DNA of 43,988 bases from Kofleriaceae bacterium (GTDB lineage: Bacteria > Myxococcota_A > Polyangia > Haliangiales > Haliangiaceae): positions 1 to 43,988 of the forward strand of contig JAIOII010000437.1 in NCBI GenBank assembly GCA_019912685.1. The letters are read 5' to 3'. Each line of letters begins with the position of its first letter. The first letter of the stretch is position 1. The position numbers and the translations under genes were made by a program. The notes beneath the pieces were generated by a model. That model had not been told where the DNA came from, did not search any database, and saw only the letters and a list, made by a program, of their open reading frames with translations. Below, piece by piece: positions 1-8,297 of this stretch.

Positions 1-31
1 GATTCCAAACGCGCGATCGCGGAGAGAAGCC

Positions 32-346
32 ATGTACGCGGTGATTCAGACAGGCGGCAAGCAGTATCGGGCCGAGCCCGGGCAGACCCTGTGGGTCGAG
101 AAGCTCCAGGGCGAGGCCGGCACCAAGGTCCTTTTCGACCACGTGCTCCTCGTGGCCCGCGGCGAAGGCAACGTCGCCGTCGGCACTCCCACGGTGGCCG
201 GAGCCTCTGTCTCCGCGGAGATCGTCGAGCAGGGCCTGGGCGACAAGCTGGTCGTCTTCAAGTTCCGCCGCCGCAAGAACTACGTTCGCCGCACCGGTCA
301 CCGCCAGGAGCTGACCGCAATCAAGATCGAGTCGATCGTCGGCTGA
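32..346 (+). CDS. rplU: 50S ribosomal protein L21
   Basis: The 104-residue product has the normal length of bacterial L21, which binds 23S rRNA in the large ribosomal subunit. It opens with MYAVIQTGGKQYR, the typical L21 N-terminus, and ends with the basic RNA-binding signature RRKNYVRRTGHRQ before a short ITxIKIESI-like tail. A purine-rich ribosome binding site (GGAGAG, about 21-26) sits just before the ATG. rpmA follows 33 bases downstream, the usual rplU-rpmA pair. The promoter must lie upstream of the window. Identity is clear from the sequence. Confidence 0.98.
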   Translation: MYAVIQTGGKQYRAEPGQTLWVEKLQGEAGTKVLFDHVLLVARGEGNVAVGTPTVAGASVSAEIVEQGLGDKLVVFKFRRRKNYVRRTGHRQELTAIKIESIVG

Positions 347-379
347 TCGCCGTCGTCGCAAGGAACACGGAGCAGCGTC

Positions 380-652
380 ATGGCTCACAAAAAGGGACAA
401 GGCTCGACTCGGAACGGCCGCGACTCGTTGCCGAAGATGCGCGGCGTGAAGCGCTTCGCCGGGCAGCAGATCAAGGCGGGCAGCATCCTCGTGCGCCAGG
501 TCGGCACGAAGTACCACGCCGGCGCGAACGTCGGCATGGGCCGCGACTTCACCCTCTTCGCCCTCGTCGACGGCGTCGTGAAATTCGAGCGTCAGGGCAA
601 GAGCAAGATGCGCGTGGCCGTCACGCCGGTCGCTGCGCACGCCGCGGCCTGA
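380..652 (+). CDS. rpmA: 50S ribosomal protein L27
   Basis: The 90-residue product is full-length L27, which reaches toward the peptidyl-transferase centre. The N-terminus [16 protein letters not shown] is the classic form that needs no leader cleavage. The core motif [17 protein letters not shown] and the following [13 protein letters not shown] are also canonical. It is co-directional with rplU and probably co-transcribed. In many bacteria obgE follows; here the next gene is a convergent lipoprotein gene starting 5 bases after the stop, so the ribosomal operon appears to end here. No clear intrinsic terminator is visible. Confidence 0.98.
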   Translation: MAHKKGQGSTRNGRDSLPKMRGVKRFAGQQIKAGSILVRQVGTKYHAGANVGMGRDFTLFALVDGVVKFERQGKSKMRVAVTPVAAHAAA

Positions 653-657
653 TCAGT

Positions 658-1560
658 TCACTCGCCGGTGCCCGGCGCGATCACGATGACGTAGTGGAAG
701 CGAGCGGCCACGCCATCTGTGCGGAGGCCGATGCTCCCGCGAGCGTGTACGTTGTTGATGATGTTCGTCCCGATAATCCCGGAAACGAGCGTACTGCACG
801 AGTGGTTCACGCCCTCGCCCGTGGCGATCATTCGCAACGCTACTGCAGGGGCGAGCCGCATGGGCAGGTTGTTCAGCGCATGCTCGATGGCCGCGCCGCT
901 ATCGATGAGGCGCCCGAGAACCTGCTGCGCATTCTCAGGATCGGCGACGTCATCGACGAGCCCGCACAGATACCCCGTGCCGGCGGAGGCGCCGGGCGTG
1001 TAGCGCGTCAGGATCTCGATCTTTCGAATGGAGCTGGGAGAGCCCGGAGGCGCGACACCCGTCACGAGAGCCGAAGCCTCGACGTACGCATCCAGCCAAT
1101 CGCCGCCGGACAGGGAGATCACTCGTTGCGCGGCATCTGACGTCGGTTGCTGGAGCGAGTCGTCCGCGACGGTCCAACCGCCACGAGGAGCCCATTCGCT
1201 GGGAAACTCGGTTCCCCCGAAGCCATAGAACGCCGCGATGTGGTTGGGTGCGGATGGGTCGGGATCACAGGCGTTCCCCACGCCGTCCGCATCAGTGTTG
1301 GCCTGCGACGGGTTAGCCACGTGCGGGCAGTTGTCGCAATCGTCTCCGAGCCCGTCGCCGTCCTCGTCGTGCTGGTCGGGATTCGCAGCGGCCGGGCAGT
1401 TGTCCTGGGCATCGGGGACTCCATCCGAATCCTCGTCCGGCCCCACCGGCGCGTCAGGCCCGTTTGGCGCGTCGGGATTCCCACCATTGCCTTCGGGATC
1501 GAAGCCGCATCCGGCCCCAAGGACGGACGCAACAAAGAGCAGCGCGAACGAAACTCGCAT
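658..1560 (-). CDS. Putative lipoprotein with thrombospondin type-3 calcium-binding repeats
   Basis: A 300-residue predicted lipoprotein. The N-terminus [18 protein letters not shown] carries a signal peptide with a lipobox ending at Cys18. A Pro/Asp/Gly-rich linker follows, then two or three thrombospondin type-3-like repeats (about residues 40-105) with D-x-D-G-V-x-D-x-x-D-N-C-P motifs, expected to bind calcium. The C-terminal 190 residues are a beta-rich domain I cannot assign. An in-frame GTG lies one codon upstream at 1563, but ATG at 1560 is the better start. Such lipoproteins are common in Myxococcota. It converges on rpmA and is divergent from ugd. A role in polysaccharide synthesis is not indicated. 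Confidence 0.8.
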   Translation of the reverse strand: MRVSFALLFVASVLGAGCGFDPEGNGGNPDAPNGPDAPVGPDEDSDGVPDAQDNCPAAANPDQHDEDGDGLGDDCDNCPHVANPSQANTDADGVGNACDPDPSAPNHIAAFYGFGGTEFPSEWAPRGGWTVADDSLQQPTSDAAQRVISLSGGDWLDAYVEASALVTGVAPPGSPSSIRKIEILTRYTPGASAGTGYLCGLVDDVADPENAQQVLGRLIDSGAAIEHALNNLPMRLAPAVALRMIATGEGVNHSCSTLVSGIIGTNIINNVHARGSIGLRTDGVAARFHYVIVIAPGTGE

Positions 1561-1632
1561 CACCCAGGTCGAGACTACTGCGTCCTAGCGGTGACCGGAA
1601 GCGATTGTCCACGCTGTGTGCCGCGCTTCACG

Positions 1633-1650
1633 TCCCGGGTCGGTCCGGGA
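1633..1650. promoter_or_regulatory. Inverted repeat upstream of the UDP-glucose dehydrogenase gene
   Basis: TCCCGG and CCGGGA form perfect 6-base arms around a 6-base spacer, ending 22 bases before the ATG at 1673 in the 112-base divergent gap between the lipoprotein gene and ugd. It could be an operator or a 5'-UTR hairpin. In GC-rich DNA such a short repeat may be chance. No convincing -35/-10 pair was found in this gap. Confidence 0.25.
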
Positions 1651-1672
1651 TGCCCGTGATACGGTGCGCCCC

Positions 1673-2986
1673 ATGCGACTCGCTGTCATCGGCACGGGGT
1701 ACGTCGGTCTGGTGGCCGGCGCCGGCTTCTCGGATTTCGGCAACGACGTGGTCTGCGTCGACCTAGACGCGAACCGGGTCGAGCGCCTGCGGCAGGGAGA
1801 GATTCCCATCCACGAGCCGCAGCTCGAGGAGCTCGTGCGCCGCAACCTTGCCGCGGGGCGGCTCTCGTTCACAACGTCAACGGCCGAGGCGGTCCCTGGT
1901 GCCGACGTCGTGATCCTTGCCGTGGGCACGCCTCAGAGAGAGGACGACGGGGCCGCCGACATGCGCTACATCGAGGCGGCGGCGCAACAGGTAGGGCGGG
2001 CGCTCACGGACTTCGCCGTCGTCGTGACCAAGAGCACCGTGCCGGTGGGAACGGCGGACCGGCTTCGCTCGCTCATCGCGGCCGAGACGAAGCAGCCGTT
2101 CGCCATCGCGTCGAACCCCGAATTCCTGAAGGAAGGTGACGCGGTCAACGACTTCATGAAACCGGACCGAGTCATCCTCGGCGTCGACGACGACCGAGCG
2201 GCGCGCATGCTGCGCACACTCTACTCGCCGTTCGTCCGCACGAACGATCGCATCATGGTCATGGACATCCGTTCCGCCGAGTTGACGAAGTACGCGGCGA
2301 ACTCCATGCTCGCGGTTCGCATCTCGTTCATGAACGAGCTTGCGCTGCTCGCGGAGAAGGTCGGCGCGGACATCGAGCAGGTTCGAAAAGGGATCGCCAG
2401 CGATCCCCGTATCGGCAACAAGTTCCTCTTCCCGGGTCCCGGCTTCGGTGGTAGCTGCTTCCCGAAGGACATCCGCGCCCTATCGCATACGGCCCGGCAG
2501 TACGGCTCGTCCCTGGAGATCGTCGACGCAGCCGACCGTGCGAATCACCGGCAGAAGCGTGTCCTCGGGGAGCGCATTCGCGCTCACTTCGGCGGAGACC
2601 TGACGGGCAAGCGCGTGGCCGTGTGGGGGCTCGCGTTCAAGCCGGAGACGGACGATATCCGCGAGGCTCCCGCCCTCCAGCTCGTGAGCGATCTGATCGA
2701 AGGTGGAGCTACCGTGGTCGGCTACGACCCGGTCGCGATGGACAACGTTCGTGCGCAGCTCGGCAACCGCATCGAGCTCGCGCCAGACATGTACTCGGCC
2801 GCGAACGGGGCCCATGCGCTGGCGCTCGTCACCGAGTGGAAGCAGTTCCGCGGCGCCGACTTCCGCCGCCTCAAGGGCCTGATGGCGTCGGCGGTCGTGT
2901 TCGACGGCCGCAACATCTGGGACCCGGAGATAATGAGGGATCTCGGGTTCGCCTACCAGGCGATCGGCCGACGCGAACTGCGCTGA
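1673..2986 (+). CDS. ugd: UDP-glucose 6-dehydrogenase
   Basis: Oxidises UDP-glucose to UDP-glucuronate with two NAD+ in the cytoplasm, supplying uronic acid for polymer synthesis. The 437-residue product begins MRLAVIGTGYVGL, a Rossmann NAD site. The middle has NPEFLKEGDAVNDFMKPDR, characteristic of UDP-glucose rather than UDP-GlcNAc dehydrogenases. The catalytic cysteine is Cys262 in FPGPGFGGSCFPKD, followed by the C-terminal UDP-binding domain with VWGLAFKPETDDIREAP. The frame stays open 19 codons upstream, but ATG 1673 places the Rossmann strand at the N-terminus as in the family. Its stop overlaps the next ATG by one base (TGATG), suggesting translational coupling with the glycosyltransferase. 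Confidence 0.95.
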   Translation: MRLAVIGTGYVGLVAGAGFSDFGNDVVCVDLDANRVERLRQGEIPIHEPQLEELVRRNLAAGRLSFTTSTAEAVPGADVVILAVGTPQREDDGAADMRYIEAAAQQVGRALTDFAVVVTKSTVPVGTADRLRSLIAAETKQPFAIASNPEFLKEGDAVNDFMKPDRVILGVDDDRAARMLRTLYSPFVRTNDRIMVMDIRSAELTKYAANSMLAVRISFMNELALLAEKVGADIEQVRKGIASDPRIGNKFLFPGPGFGGSCFPKDIRALSHTARQYGSSLEIVDAADRANHRQKRVLGERIRAHFGGDLTGKRVAVWGLAFKPETDDIREAPALQLVSDLIEGGATVVGYDPVAMDNVRAQLGNRIELAPDMYSAANGAHALALVTEWKQFRGADFRRLKGLMASAVVFDGRNIWDPEIMRDLGFAYQAIGRRELR

Positions 2987-4164
2987 TGGCCGCAGTAGTC
3001 GCTCCGCTCGCCGGTGTCCGCCTCGCGATCGCGGTCACGGCATCGCGCAGCGCGGACTTCTATGCCGGTCAGCTCGCAGCGCTGAGCCATGCCGGCGCGA
3101 GCGTCTGGTTTCTCTCGAGTCCGTCATCAGAGGTAGAGGCCCAGTGTGCGAGCGAGGGCGCGGCGTTCGTGCCCATCGCGATCGAGCGCGCGCCCGCCCC
3201 ATGGTCGGACGTGCGTGCGTTGGTCGCGGTCGACCGCGCGCTCCGCCGCATCCGACCGGAGCTCGTCGTTGCCGGCACGCCGAAGATGGGCCTCCTGGCG
3301 ATGGTAGCCGCTGCCGCACAGCGTATCCCTGTCCGCGTCCACACGCTCCACGGCCTCCGGTACGAGACGACCCGCGGTGCGATTCGGGGCGCTCTCTGGA
3401 CCGCTCAACGCGTGAGCTGCGCGGCCGCCACGCATGTGGTCTGCGTCGGACCGTCGCTGCGCGCCCGGGCGCGGGCATCGCACCTGCTCGGCCCGACGGA
3501 GGGCATCGTCATCGGTGACGGCTCTGTGAACGGAATCGATGTCGGTCACTACCGGGCGGATGGACCGACGCTCGCCGCGGGACAAGCGCTACGCGCTCGC
3601 CTTGGAATCCCGCCGGCGACGACGGTCGTCGGTTATCTCGGGCGGCTGGCGCGTGACAAGGGAATCGGTGATCTGCGGCGGGCGTGGACGTCCACCAGGA
3701 ACGCAGACCGACGACTCCTGATCGGCGGGACGCTCGATGAGACCGATCGCCCGGAGGTCGAGGACCTGGTCGCGCTCGAAGCGGATCCGACAGTGAGGCT
3801 GCTCGGTCATGTAGATGATGCCGCGACCTTCCTCGCGGCACTCGACGTGCTCGTGCTTCCGACCTGGCGGGAGGGATTTCCGACCGTGCCCCTGGAGGCC
3901 GCCGCCATGGGCATCCCGGTGGTCGCCACCCACGCAACCGGGTGTGCCGACGCGGTTGTCGATGGAGTGACCGGAACGCTCGTGCCCGTACACGATGCAG
4001 CGGCGCTCGCCGTCGCGATCGATCAGTACGTGCGGGACCCAGGCTTGCGCGTGCGACACGGAGCCGAAGGCGCGGCACGCGTACGCGCGCACTTCAGCCG
4101 TGAGAGGGTCCACCGCGCGACGATCGAGACGTATCGCACGCTCGTGACGCGCGCGACCCCATGA
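2986..4164 (+). CDS. Glycosyltransferase family 4, PglA/WbnE-like
   Basis: A 392-residue GT4 (GT-B fold) glycosyltransferase predicted to add a sugar to a lipid-linked intermediate at the inner face of the cytoplasmic membrane. The N-terminal half has AGTPKMGLLAMVAAAAQRIP and an HTLHGLRYETT segment, then GDGSVNGID, features seen in the PglA-like branch. The C-terminal donor-binding domain has VGYLGRLARDKG and WREGFPTVPLEAAAMGIPVVATH (E-x7-E-like region). The start ATG overlaps the ugd stop. It lies next to PglC- and PglD-like genes, so it may add the second sugar, as PglA does on bacillosamine, but substrate is inferred. Its 3' end overlaps the convergent PglC-like gene by 71 bases. Confidence 0.88.
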   Translation: MAAVVAPLAGVRLAIAVTASRSADFYAGQLAALSHAGASVWFLSSPSSEVEAQCASEGAAFVPIAIERAPAPWSDVRALVAVDRALRRIRPELVVAGTPKMGLLAMVAAAAQRIPVRVHTLHGLRYETTRGAIRGALWTAQRVSCAAATHVVCVGPSLRARARASHLLGPTEGIVIGDGSVNGIDVGHYRADGPTLAAGQALRARLGIPPATTVVGYLGRLARDKGIGDLRRAWTSTRNADRRLLIGGTLDETDRPEVEDLVALEADPTVRLLGHVDDAATFLAALDVLVLPTWREGFPTVPLEAAAMGIPVVATHATGCADAVVDGVTGTLVPVHDAAALAVAIDQYVRDPGLRVRHGAEGAARVRAHFSRERVHRATIETYRTLVTRATP

Positions 4165-4756
4165 ACTCCGGCATGGTCGCCTCCGCTCCGTGCGATACGC
4201 CGGATCGCGCGAGCACGACGAGAATCGTGCGGGCGAGAATCTCCAGATCGAGCAACAGCGAACGGTGATCGACGTACCAGACGTCGAGCTCGAACTTCTC
4301 CTCCCAGGAGAGCGCGTTCCGGCCGTTCACTTGCGCCCAGCCGGTGAGCCCGGGACGGACCTCGTGACGCCGTGCCTGCGTCGCGTCGTATCGCCCGAGG
4401 TATTGCATCAGCAAGGGTCTCGGGCCGACGAGCGCCATCTCCCCGCGCAGCACGTTCCAGAGCTCGGGGAGCTCGTCGAGGCTGGTCGCGCGCAGGAACC
4501 GACCGACCTTGGTGAGTCGCTCCTCGTCGGAGAGCGGTCTCCCGTCTGGTCCGGCGACGTTGCGCATCGTGCGGAACTTGATGATCTCGAACGGCTTGCC
4601 GTCCAGTCCAGGACGTCGCTGACGGAAGAAGATGGGGCGTCCCATGGACGCAGCGACGGCCACCGCGCTAACGAGCATCACCGGCGAGGTCGCAGCCAGC
4701 AGTGCTGTGGCCCCAACGATGTCGAGCAGTCGACGTGCGCGATCACTGGAGGCCAC
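4094..4756 (-). CDS. PglC-like phosphoglycosyl transferase (bacterial sugar transferase)
   Basis: Transfers a sugar phosphate from a UDP-sugar to undecaprenyl phosphate, starting repeat-unit assembly. The 220-residue size matches the minimal monotopic PglC type and not the larger WbaP type. One hydrophobic re-entrant segment (about residues 10-35) is followed by FFRQRRPGLDGKPF, KFRTM, the catalytic Asp-Glu in SLDELPELWNVLRGE, and ALVGPRPLL. The segment GVSHGAEATMPEFMG resembles the C-terminus of PglC proteins; about 17 extra residues follow, encoded in the overlap with the convergent glycosyltransferase gene. Start chosen as GTG 4756, since upstream residues are unrelated to the family. It is divergent from a PglD-like gene. 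Confidence 0.88.
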   Translation of the reverse strand: MASSDRARRLLDIVGATALLAATSPVMLVSAVAVAASMGRPIFFRQRRPGLDGKPFEIIKFRTMRNVAGPDGRPLSDEERLTKVGRFLRATSLDELPELWNVLRGEMALVGPRPLLMQYLGRYDATQARRHEVRPGLTGWAQVNGRNALSWEEKFELDVWYVDHRSLLLDLEILARTILVVLARSGVSHGAEATMPEFMGSRASRACDTSRSSRGGPSHG

Positions 4757-4812
4757 GCGACAATGGTACCCTGCGGCTATATGCGGCGCATCTCCGGCGG
4801 CGGGCACAGCCG

Positions 4813-5415
4813 ATGACCAGCGCCGTCCAGGTGCTGGGCGCGGGCGGTCACGCACGGGTGGTCGTCGCGACCCTCCTCGATCTCGGCCACTACGTGACTG
4901 GTGTATGGGATGATGATCCACAGCTCCACGGGACGACCTGCCTCGGAGTCACGGTGCGGGGAGCGATGGCGGACGCGCCATCCGACCTCGACACTGTGAT
5001 CGCGATCGGTGACAACGTCGCGCGTGCCCGCATCGCAGGAACACGCGCGTTGCCCTGGCTGACCGCGATCCACCCGCGGGCCTATGTTCATCCGAGCGCA
5101 ACGCTAGGAGCCGGCACCGTGGTCTTCGCCGGCGCGATCATCCAGCCGCAGGCGGTGCTCGGCGCTCATGTGATCGTGAACACGTCGGCGACGATCGATC
5201 ACGACTGTCGCTTGGGTGATTTCGTCCACCTCGGGCCCGGCGTGCACCTGTGCGGCAACGTGACCGTCGAGGTGGGCGCCTTGCTGGGCGTCGCGGCGGC
5301 GGCTCGGCCGGGCGCGCGCGTCGGTGCCTGGGCCGTCGTCGGAGCAGGAGCGGTCGTGATCGAACCGGTCGCAAGCCGGAGCACTGCTACCGGGATTCCT
5401 GCGCGTGCGCGCTGA
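4813..5415 (+). CDS. PglD/NeuD-family sugar O/N-acyltransferase
   Basis: A 200-residue left-handed beta-helix acyltransferase of the PglD/NeuD family, which acetylates amino groups of UDP-4-amino sugars (PglD) or sialic acid (NeuD). The N-terminal Rossmann-like domain starts TSAVQVLGAGGHARVV. The hexapeptide-repeat helix runs from about residue 90, with SATIDHDCRLGDF containing the family's catalytic histidine, and LCGNVTVEVGALLGV. The N-terminal domain separates it from WbpD-type enzymes, which are beta-helix only. ATG 4813 gives the normal family length. Divergent placement 56 bases from the PglC-like gene, plus PglE and PglF homologues at 29-32 kb, makes UDP-4-amino-sugar N-acetylation the likeliest role (inference). 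Confidence 0.85.
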   Translation: MTSAVQVLGAGGHARVVVATLLDLGHYVTGVWDDDPQLHGTTCLGVTVRGAMADAPSDLDTVIAIGDNVARARIAGTRALPWLTAIHPRAYVHPSATLGAGTVVFAGAIIQPQAVLGAHVIVNTSATIDHDCRLGDFVHLGPGVHLCGNVTVEVGALLGVAAAARPGARVGAWAVVGAGAVVIEPVASRSTATGIPARAR

Positions 5416-5417
5416 GC

Positions 5418-6347
5418 TCAATCAGCGCGCCAGGCGAGCAGGTTGAGGTTCGCGCGCCATGCCTGACGGTCGAGACGCTCGTGCTCGGCGGGCAGCTCGA
5501 TGGGTTCGCGCCCGCGGAACAGCATCTCGAACCGATTGAAGCCTAGCTCGCGCACCTTCTCGATGAGGCTCGCGCCGCTGACATGTGCGCGATCGAGCTG
5601 CCCGAGGTGGTACTCGAAAATGATGCGCAGCTCCGGCTGACGGCGGATCAGCTCTCGCATCCCATCCAGCACCTTCGTCTCGACACCCTCGACATCCATC
5701 TTGACGACATCCACCCGTGGCCAGCCGAGCGCTTCGAAGTACTCGTCTAGTGTCGTGACCGCCACCTCGATCGAACCCGACGATCCGTCCGTTCCGGCCA
5801 CCGCGAGCTGATTGGCCTGCGCGGCGTCGTACAGCGAGAAACGTGCCCTGCCCGGCTGATCCGACACCGCTTGCTCGACGACCGTGACGCGGTCCGATAC
5901 TCCGTTGGCGGCGACGTTCTCTCGTAGGAGCGCGGCCGTGGCAGGGGTGGGCTCGAATGCATGCACTCGCCCGGTGGGAGAGAGGTCTCGTCCGACGAGA
6001 ACGGTGAAGAAGCCGAGGTTGGCGCCGAGATCGACGAACGTGCCATCCCGTCCGACCAGGGCACGGATCGCCGCAAGCGTCGCGCCCTCGTACTCACCCG
6101 TGGCGAGGACGGTCATCGCAACGTCGCGGTTCGCCGAATCGAACCGAAACCGGCAGCCCTCGAAGGTGAACTCGCGCTGGTCGGCATCAGCGACCGATAC
6201 CAGCCCGAGTCGGCGCAAGAGCAGATCGATCTGCACGAGGCTGCGCCCGACTGTCAGATCGATCGTGGGATGTCGCACGACGAACCCGCGCACGGCCGCG
6301 CGTGCCCGGAGGTAGGCGGGGCGGAGCCGCGCGGACAGTGCACTCAT
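5418..6347 (-). CDS. FkbM family SAM-dependent methyltransferase
   Basis: A 309-residue methyltransferase of the FkbM family, whose members O-methylate sugars or other small hydroxylated substrates. SAM-binding motif I is FVDLGANLGFFTVLVGRDL (about residues 105-123), with VHAFEPTP as the acidic-loop motif and VDVVKMDVEGVETKVL as the downstream FkbM signature. The first 80 residues are helical and family-variable. The frame is open far upstream, but ATG 6347 is the last start before the conserved region and leaves a 42-base divergent gap to asnB. The stop lies 2 bases from the end of the convergent acyltransferase gene. Probably methylates a sugar of the polymer; substrate unknown. Confidence 0.88.
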   Translation of the reverse strand: MSALSARLRPAYLRARAAVRGFVVRHPTIDLTVGRSLVQIDLLLRRLGLVSVADADQREFTFEGCRFRFDSANRDVAMTVLATGEYEGATLAAIRALVGRDGTFVDLGANLGFFTVLVGRDLSPTGRVHAFEPTPATAALLRENVAANGVSDRVTVVEQAVSDQPGRARFSLYDAAQANQLAVAGTDGSSGSIEVAVTTLDEYFEALGWPRVDVVKMDVEGVETKVLDGMRELIRRQPELRIIFEYHLGQLDRAHVSGASLIEKVRELGFNRFEMLFRGREPIELPAEHERLDRQAWRANLNLLAWRAD

Positions 6348-6389
6348 GCCCACGCAGTCTCGCACGCGAACCGCGTATAGTGCGTCCAG

Positions 6390-8291
6390 ATGTGCGGCAT
6401 CGTCGGCGTGATCGAGTACCGCGGAGGCCGCACGGTCGACCCGGCGACACTCGAGCGGATGAACACGACGCTCGTCCATCGAGGACCTGATGACGCCGGC
6501 GCCTGGTCGGACGGCGCTGTCGGCATTGCGATGCGCCGGCTCAGCATCGTCGACCTGAGCGGGGGTCATCAGCCCATCGAGAACGAAGCCGGCGACTGCC
6601 GGATCGTGTTCAACGGGGAGATCTACAATCATCGCGTGCTCCGCGAGGAGCTCGAACGCCGTGGTCATCGGTTTCGTACGTCCAGTGACACCGAAGCGAT
6701 TCTTCATCTCTACGAAGAAGAAGGTGTCGCCGGGATCGCGCGACTGGACGGCATGTTCGCGCTCGCCATCGTCGATCAGCGCAAGGGACGAGACCGGCCG
6801 CGGCTGGTGCTCGCGCGCGATCGCCTGGGCAAGAAGCCGCTCTTCTACGCAGACGATGGGCGTCGACTCGTCTTTGGCAGCGAACTCAAGGCGGTCCTCG
6901 CCCATGGCGACGTGTCGCGCGCGCTCGATCACGAGGCTCTTCGCCACTACCTCGGGCTGCTGGTCGTCCCCGAACCGTTCAGCATCTTTCGCGCGGTCCG
7001 CAAGCTGCCCGGCGGATCCACGCTGACCTGCGACGGATCCGGCACCCGCGTCGAGCGGTACTGGCGTCACGAGGAGATTGTCAGCGAGGGCGATGCGGAC
7101 CCGAGCCGGCTCACCTCCGATGTGCGGGCGCTCCTGTTTGCCGCCGTGGAGAAGCGCCTCGATCTCGAGGTGCCGTTCGGGGCGTTCCTCTCGGGCGGGC
7201 TCGACTCCGGCGCTGTGGTTGGCATCATGAGCCGAGTCCTGGACCGGCCGGTGAAGACCTTCTCCATCGGGTTCGAAGGACCGGCCTCGCACAACGAGCT
7301 TCCTGGTGCAGCACTCACCGCCCGGCACTTCAAGACCGAGCATCACGAGCTCCTCGCCCGGCCCGACGTCGTGTCGTTGATTCACGAACTGGTTGCGTAT
7401 GCCGATGAGCCGCTCGCGATCTCTTCGAGCATCCCGCTCCTGCTCCTCGCGCGCGAGGCGCGCAAGCAAGTCAAGGTCGTGCTCACGGGTGATGGCGGTG
7501 ACGAGGTCTTCGGCGGTTACGCGCACTATCGGTTTGAGCGATGGGCGGCGAGCTGGCGGCGAATTCCTCGCTTCGCCGATCGCGTGCTCCTCCCGGCAGC
7601 GCGCGCCGCGCACCGGATCCGGTCGGCGCGTCGTGTCAGCGGCCGCATCGAGCGCTTCGTACAGAACGGCCGGCGCTCTCCTGGCGCGCGACGCCTGGGC
7701 TGGGCCAGCGCGTTCAGCGAGGCCGAAGTGCGCGCCCTCGGCGCGCTCACGTTCGCGCCCGCAGACGGCTCGACCACCGCGCAGCTGCTGGAGTCGCGGC
7801 TCGAACCTTACAGGACGCTGTCAGCGGAAGCGCAGTCCAATGCCTTGGACATGAGGGTGTGGCTGCCCGACGAGATGCTGGCGAAGGTCGACCGCGCGAC
7901 CATGGCGGCTTCGATCGAAGCCCGCGCTCCTCTGCTCGACGACGCCCTCGTGGCAAGGCTGGCATCGGTGCCGTTCGCTCGGAAGATCGGCACCCGACCC
8001 GGTGCCCCATCGAAGCCGATCCTTCGCGAGGCGCTCCGCGATCTTCTGCCAGCTCACCTGCTCGGCGGCCGGAAGTGGGGATTCAACGTCCCTCTCGATG
8101 ATTGGTTCCGCGGCGGCGCGGCATCATTCGCGGCCGAGGTTCTCTCACCCGAGCGGATATCGCGCCGCGGCCTGTTCGATCCGGCGGAGGTCAGCAGGCT
8201 TCTCTCCGCGCATCGCACCGGTACGGTCAACGCAAGCAACCGCTTGTTCGCGCTTATCGTCTTCGAGGTGTGGGCAGACCGGTACCTGTAG
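6390..8291 (+). CDS. Asparagine synthase (glutamine-hydrolysing)-like amidotransferase, copy 1
   Basis: A 633-residue class II glutamine amidotransferase/synthetase. The nucleophile Cys2 is present (MCGIVGVIEYRGG), followed by LVHRGPDDAG and the glutaminase domain through about residue 200. The ATP-pyrophosphatase loop is FLSGGLDSGAVVG (about 265-277) and the synthetase domain has LTGDGGDEVFGGY. Length and ending match the amidotransferases common in exopolysaccharide (exosortase-associated) loci rather than housekeeping AsnB. In such loci the enzyme may amidate a uronic acid, as proposed for WbpS; that is inference. It converges with the glycosyltransferase at 8298, 6 bases away. A second AsnB lies at 23823-25712. 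Confidence 0.9.
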   Translation: MCGIVGVIEYRGGRTVDPATLERMNTTLVHRGPDDAGAWSDGAVGIAMRRLSIVDLSGGHQPIENEAGDCRIVFNGEIYNHRVLREELERRGHRFRTSSDTEAILHLYEEEGVAGIARLDGMFALAIVDQRKGRDRPRLVLARDRLGKKPLFYADDGRRLVFGSELKAVLAHGDVSRALDHEALRHYLGLLVVPEPFSIFRAVRKLPGGSTLTCDGSGTRVERYWRHEEIVSEGDADPSRLTSDVRALLFAAVEKRLDLEVPFGAFLSGGLDSGAVVGIMSRVLDRPVKTFSIGFEGPASHNELPGAALTARHFKTEHHELLARPDVVSLIHELVAYADEPLAISSSIPLLLLAREARKQVKVVLTGDGGDEVFGGYAHYRFERWAASWRRIPRFADRVLLPAARAAHRIRSARRVSGRIERFVQNGRRSPGARRLGWASAFSEAEVRALGALTFAPADGSTTAQLLESRLEPYRTLSAEAQSNALDMRVWLPDEMLAKVDRATMAASIEARAPLLDDALVARLASVPFARKIGTRPGAPSKPILREALRDLLPAHLLGGRKWGFNVPLDDWFRGGAASFAAEVLSPERISRRGLFDPAEVSRLLSAHRTGTVNASNRLFALIVFEVWADRYL

Positions 8292-8297
8292 GCAGTC

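Noticed and set aside
91-1140. A 349-codon plus-strand frame across rplU, rpmA and the lipoprotein gene
   Set aside because: It overlaps two certain ribosomal-protein genes in another frame and has no domain pattern.
1673-2986. WbpA-type UDP-GlcNAc dehydrogenase starting a WbpA-B-E-D-I pathway to a diacetamido mannuronic acid
   Set aside because: Gfo/Idh, aminotransferase, acyltransferase and 2-epimerase are all present, but the dehydrogenase has the KEGDAVNDFMKPDR motif of UDP-glucose enzymes, the aminotransferase has the PglE motif, and the acyltransferase has a PglD-type N-terminal domain.
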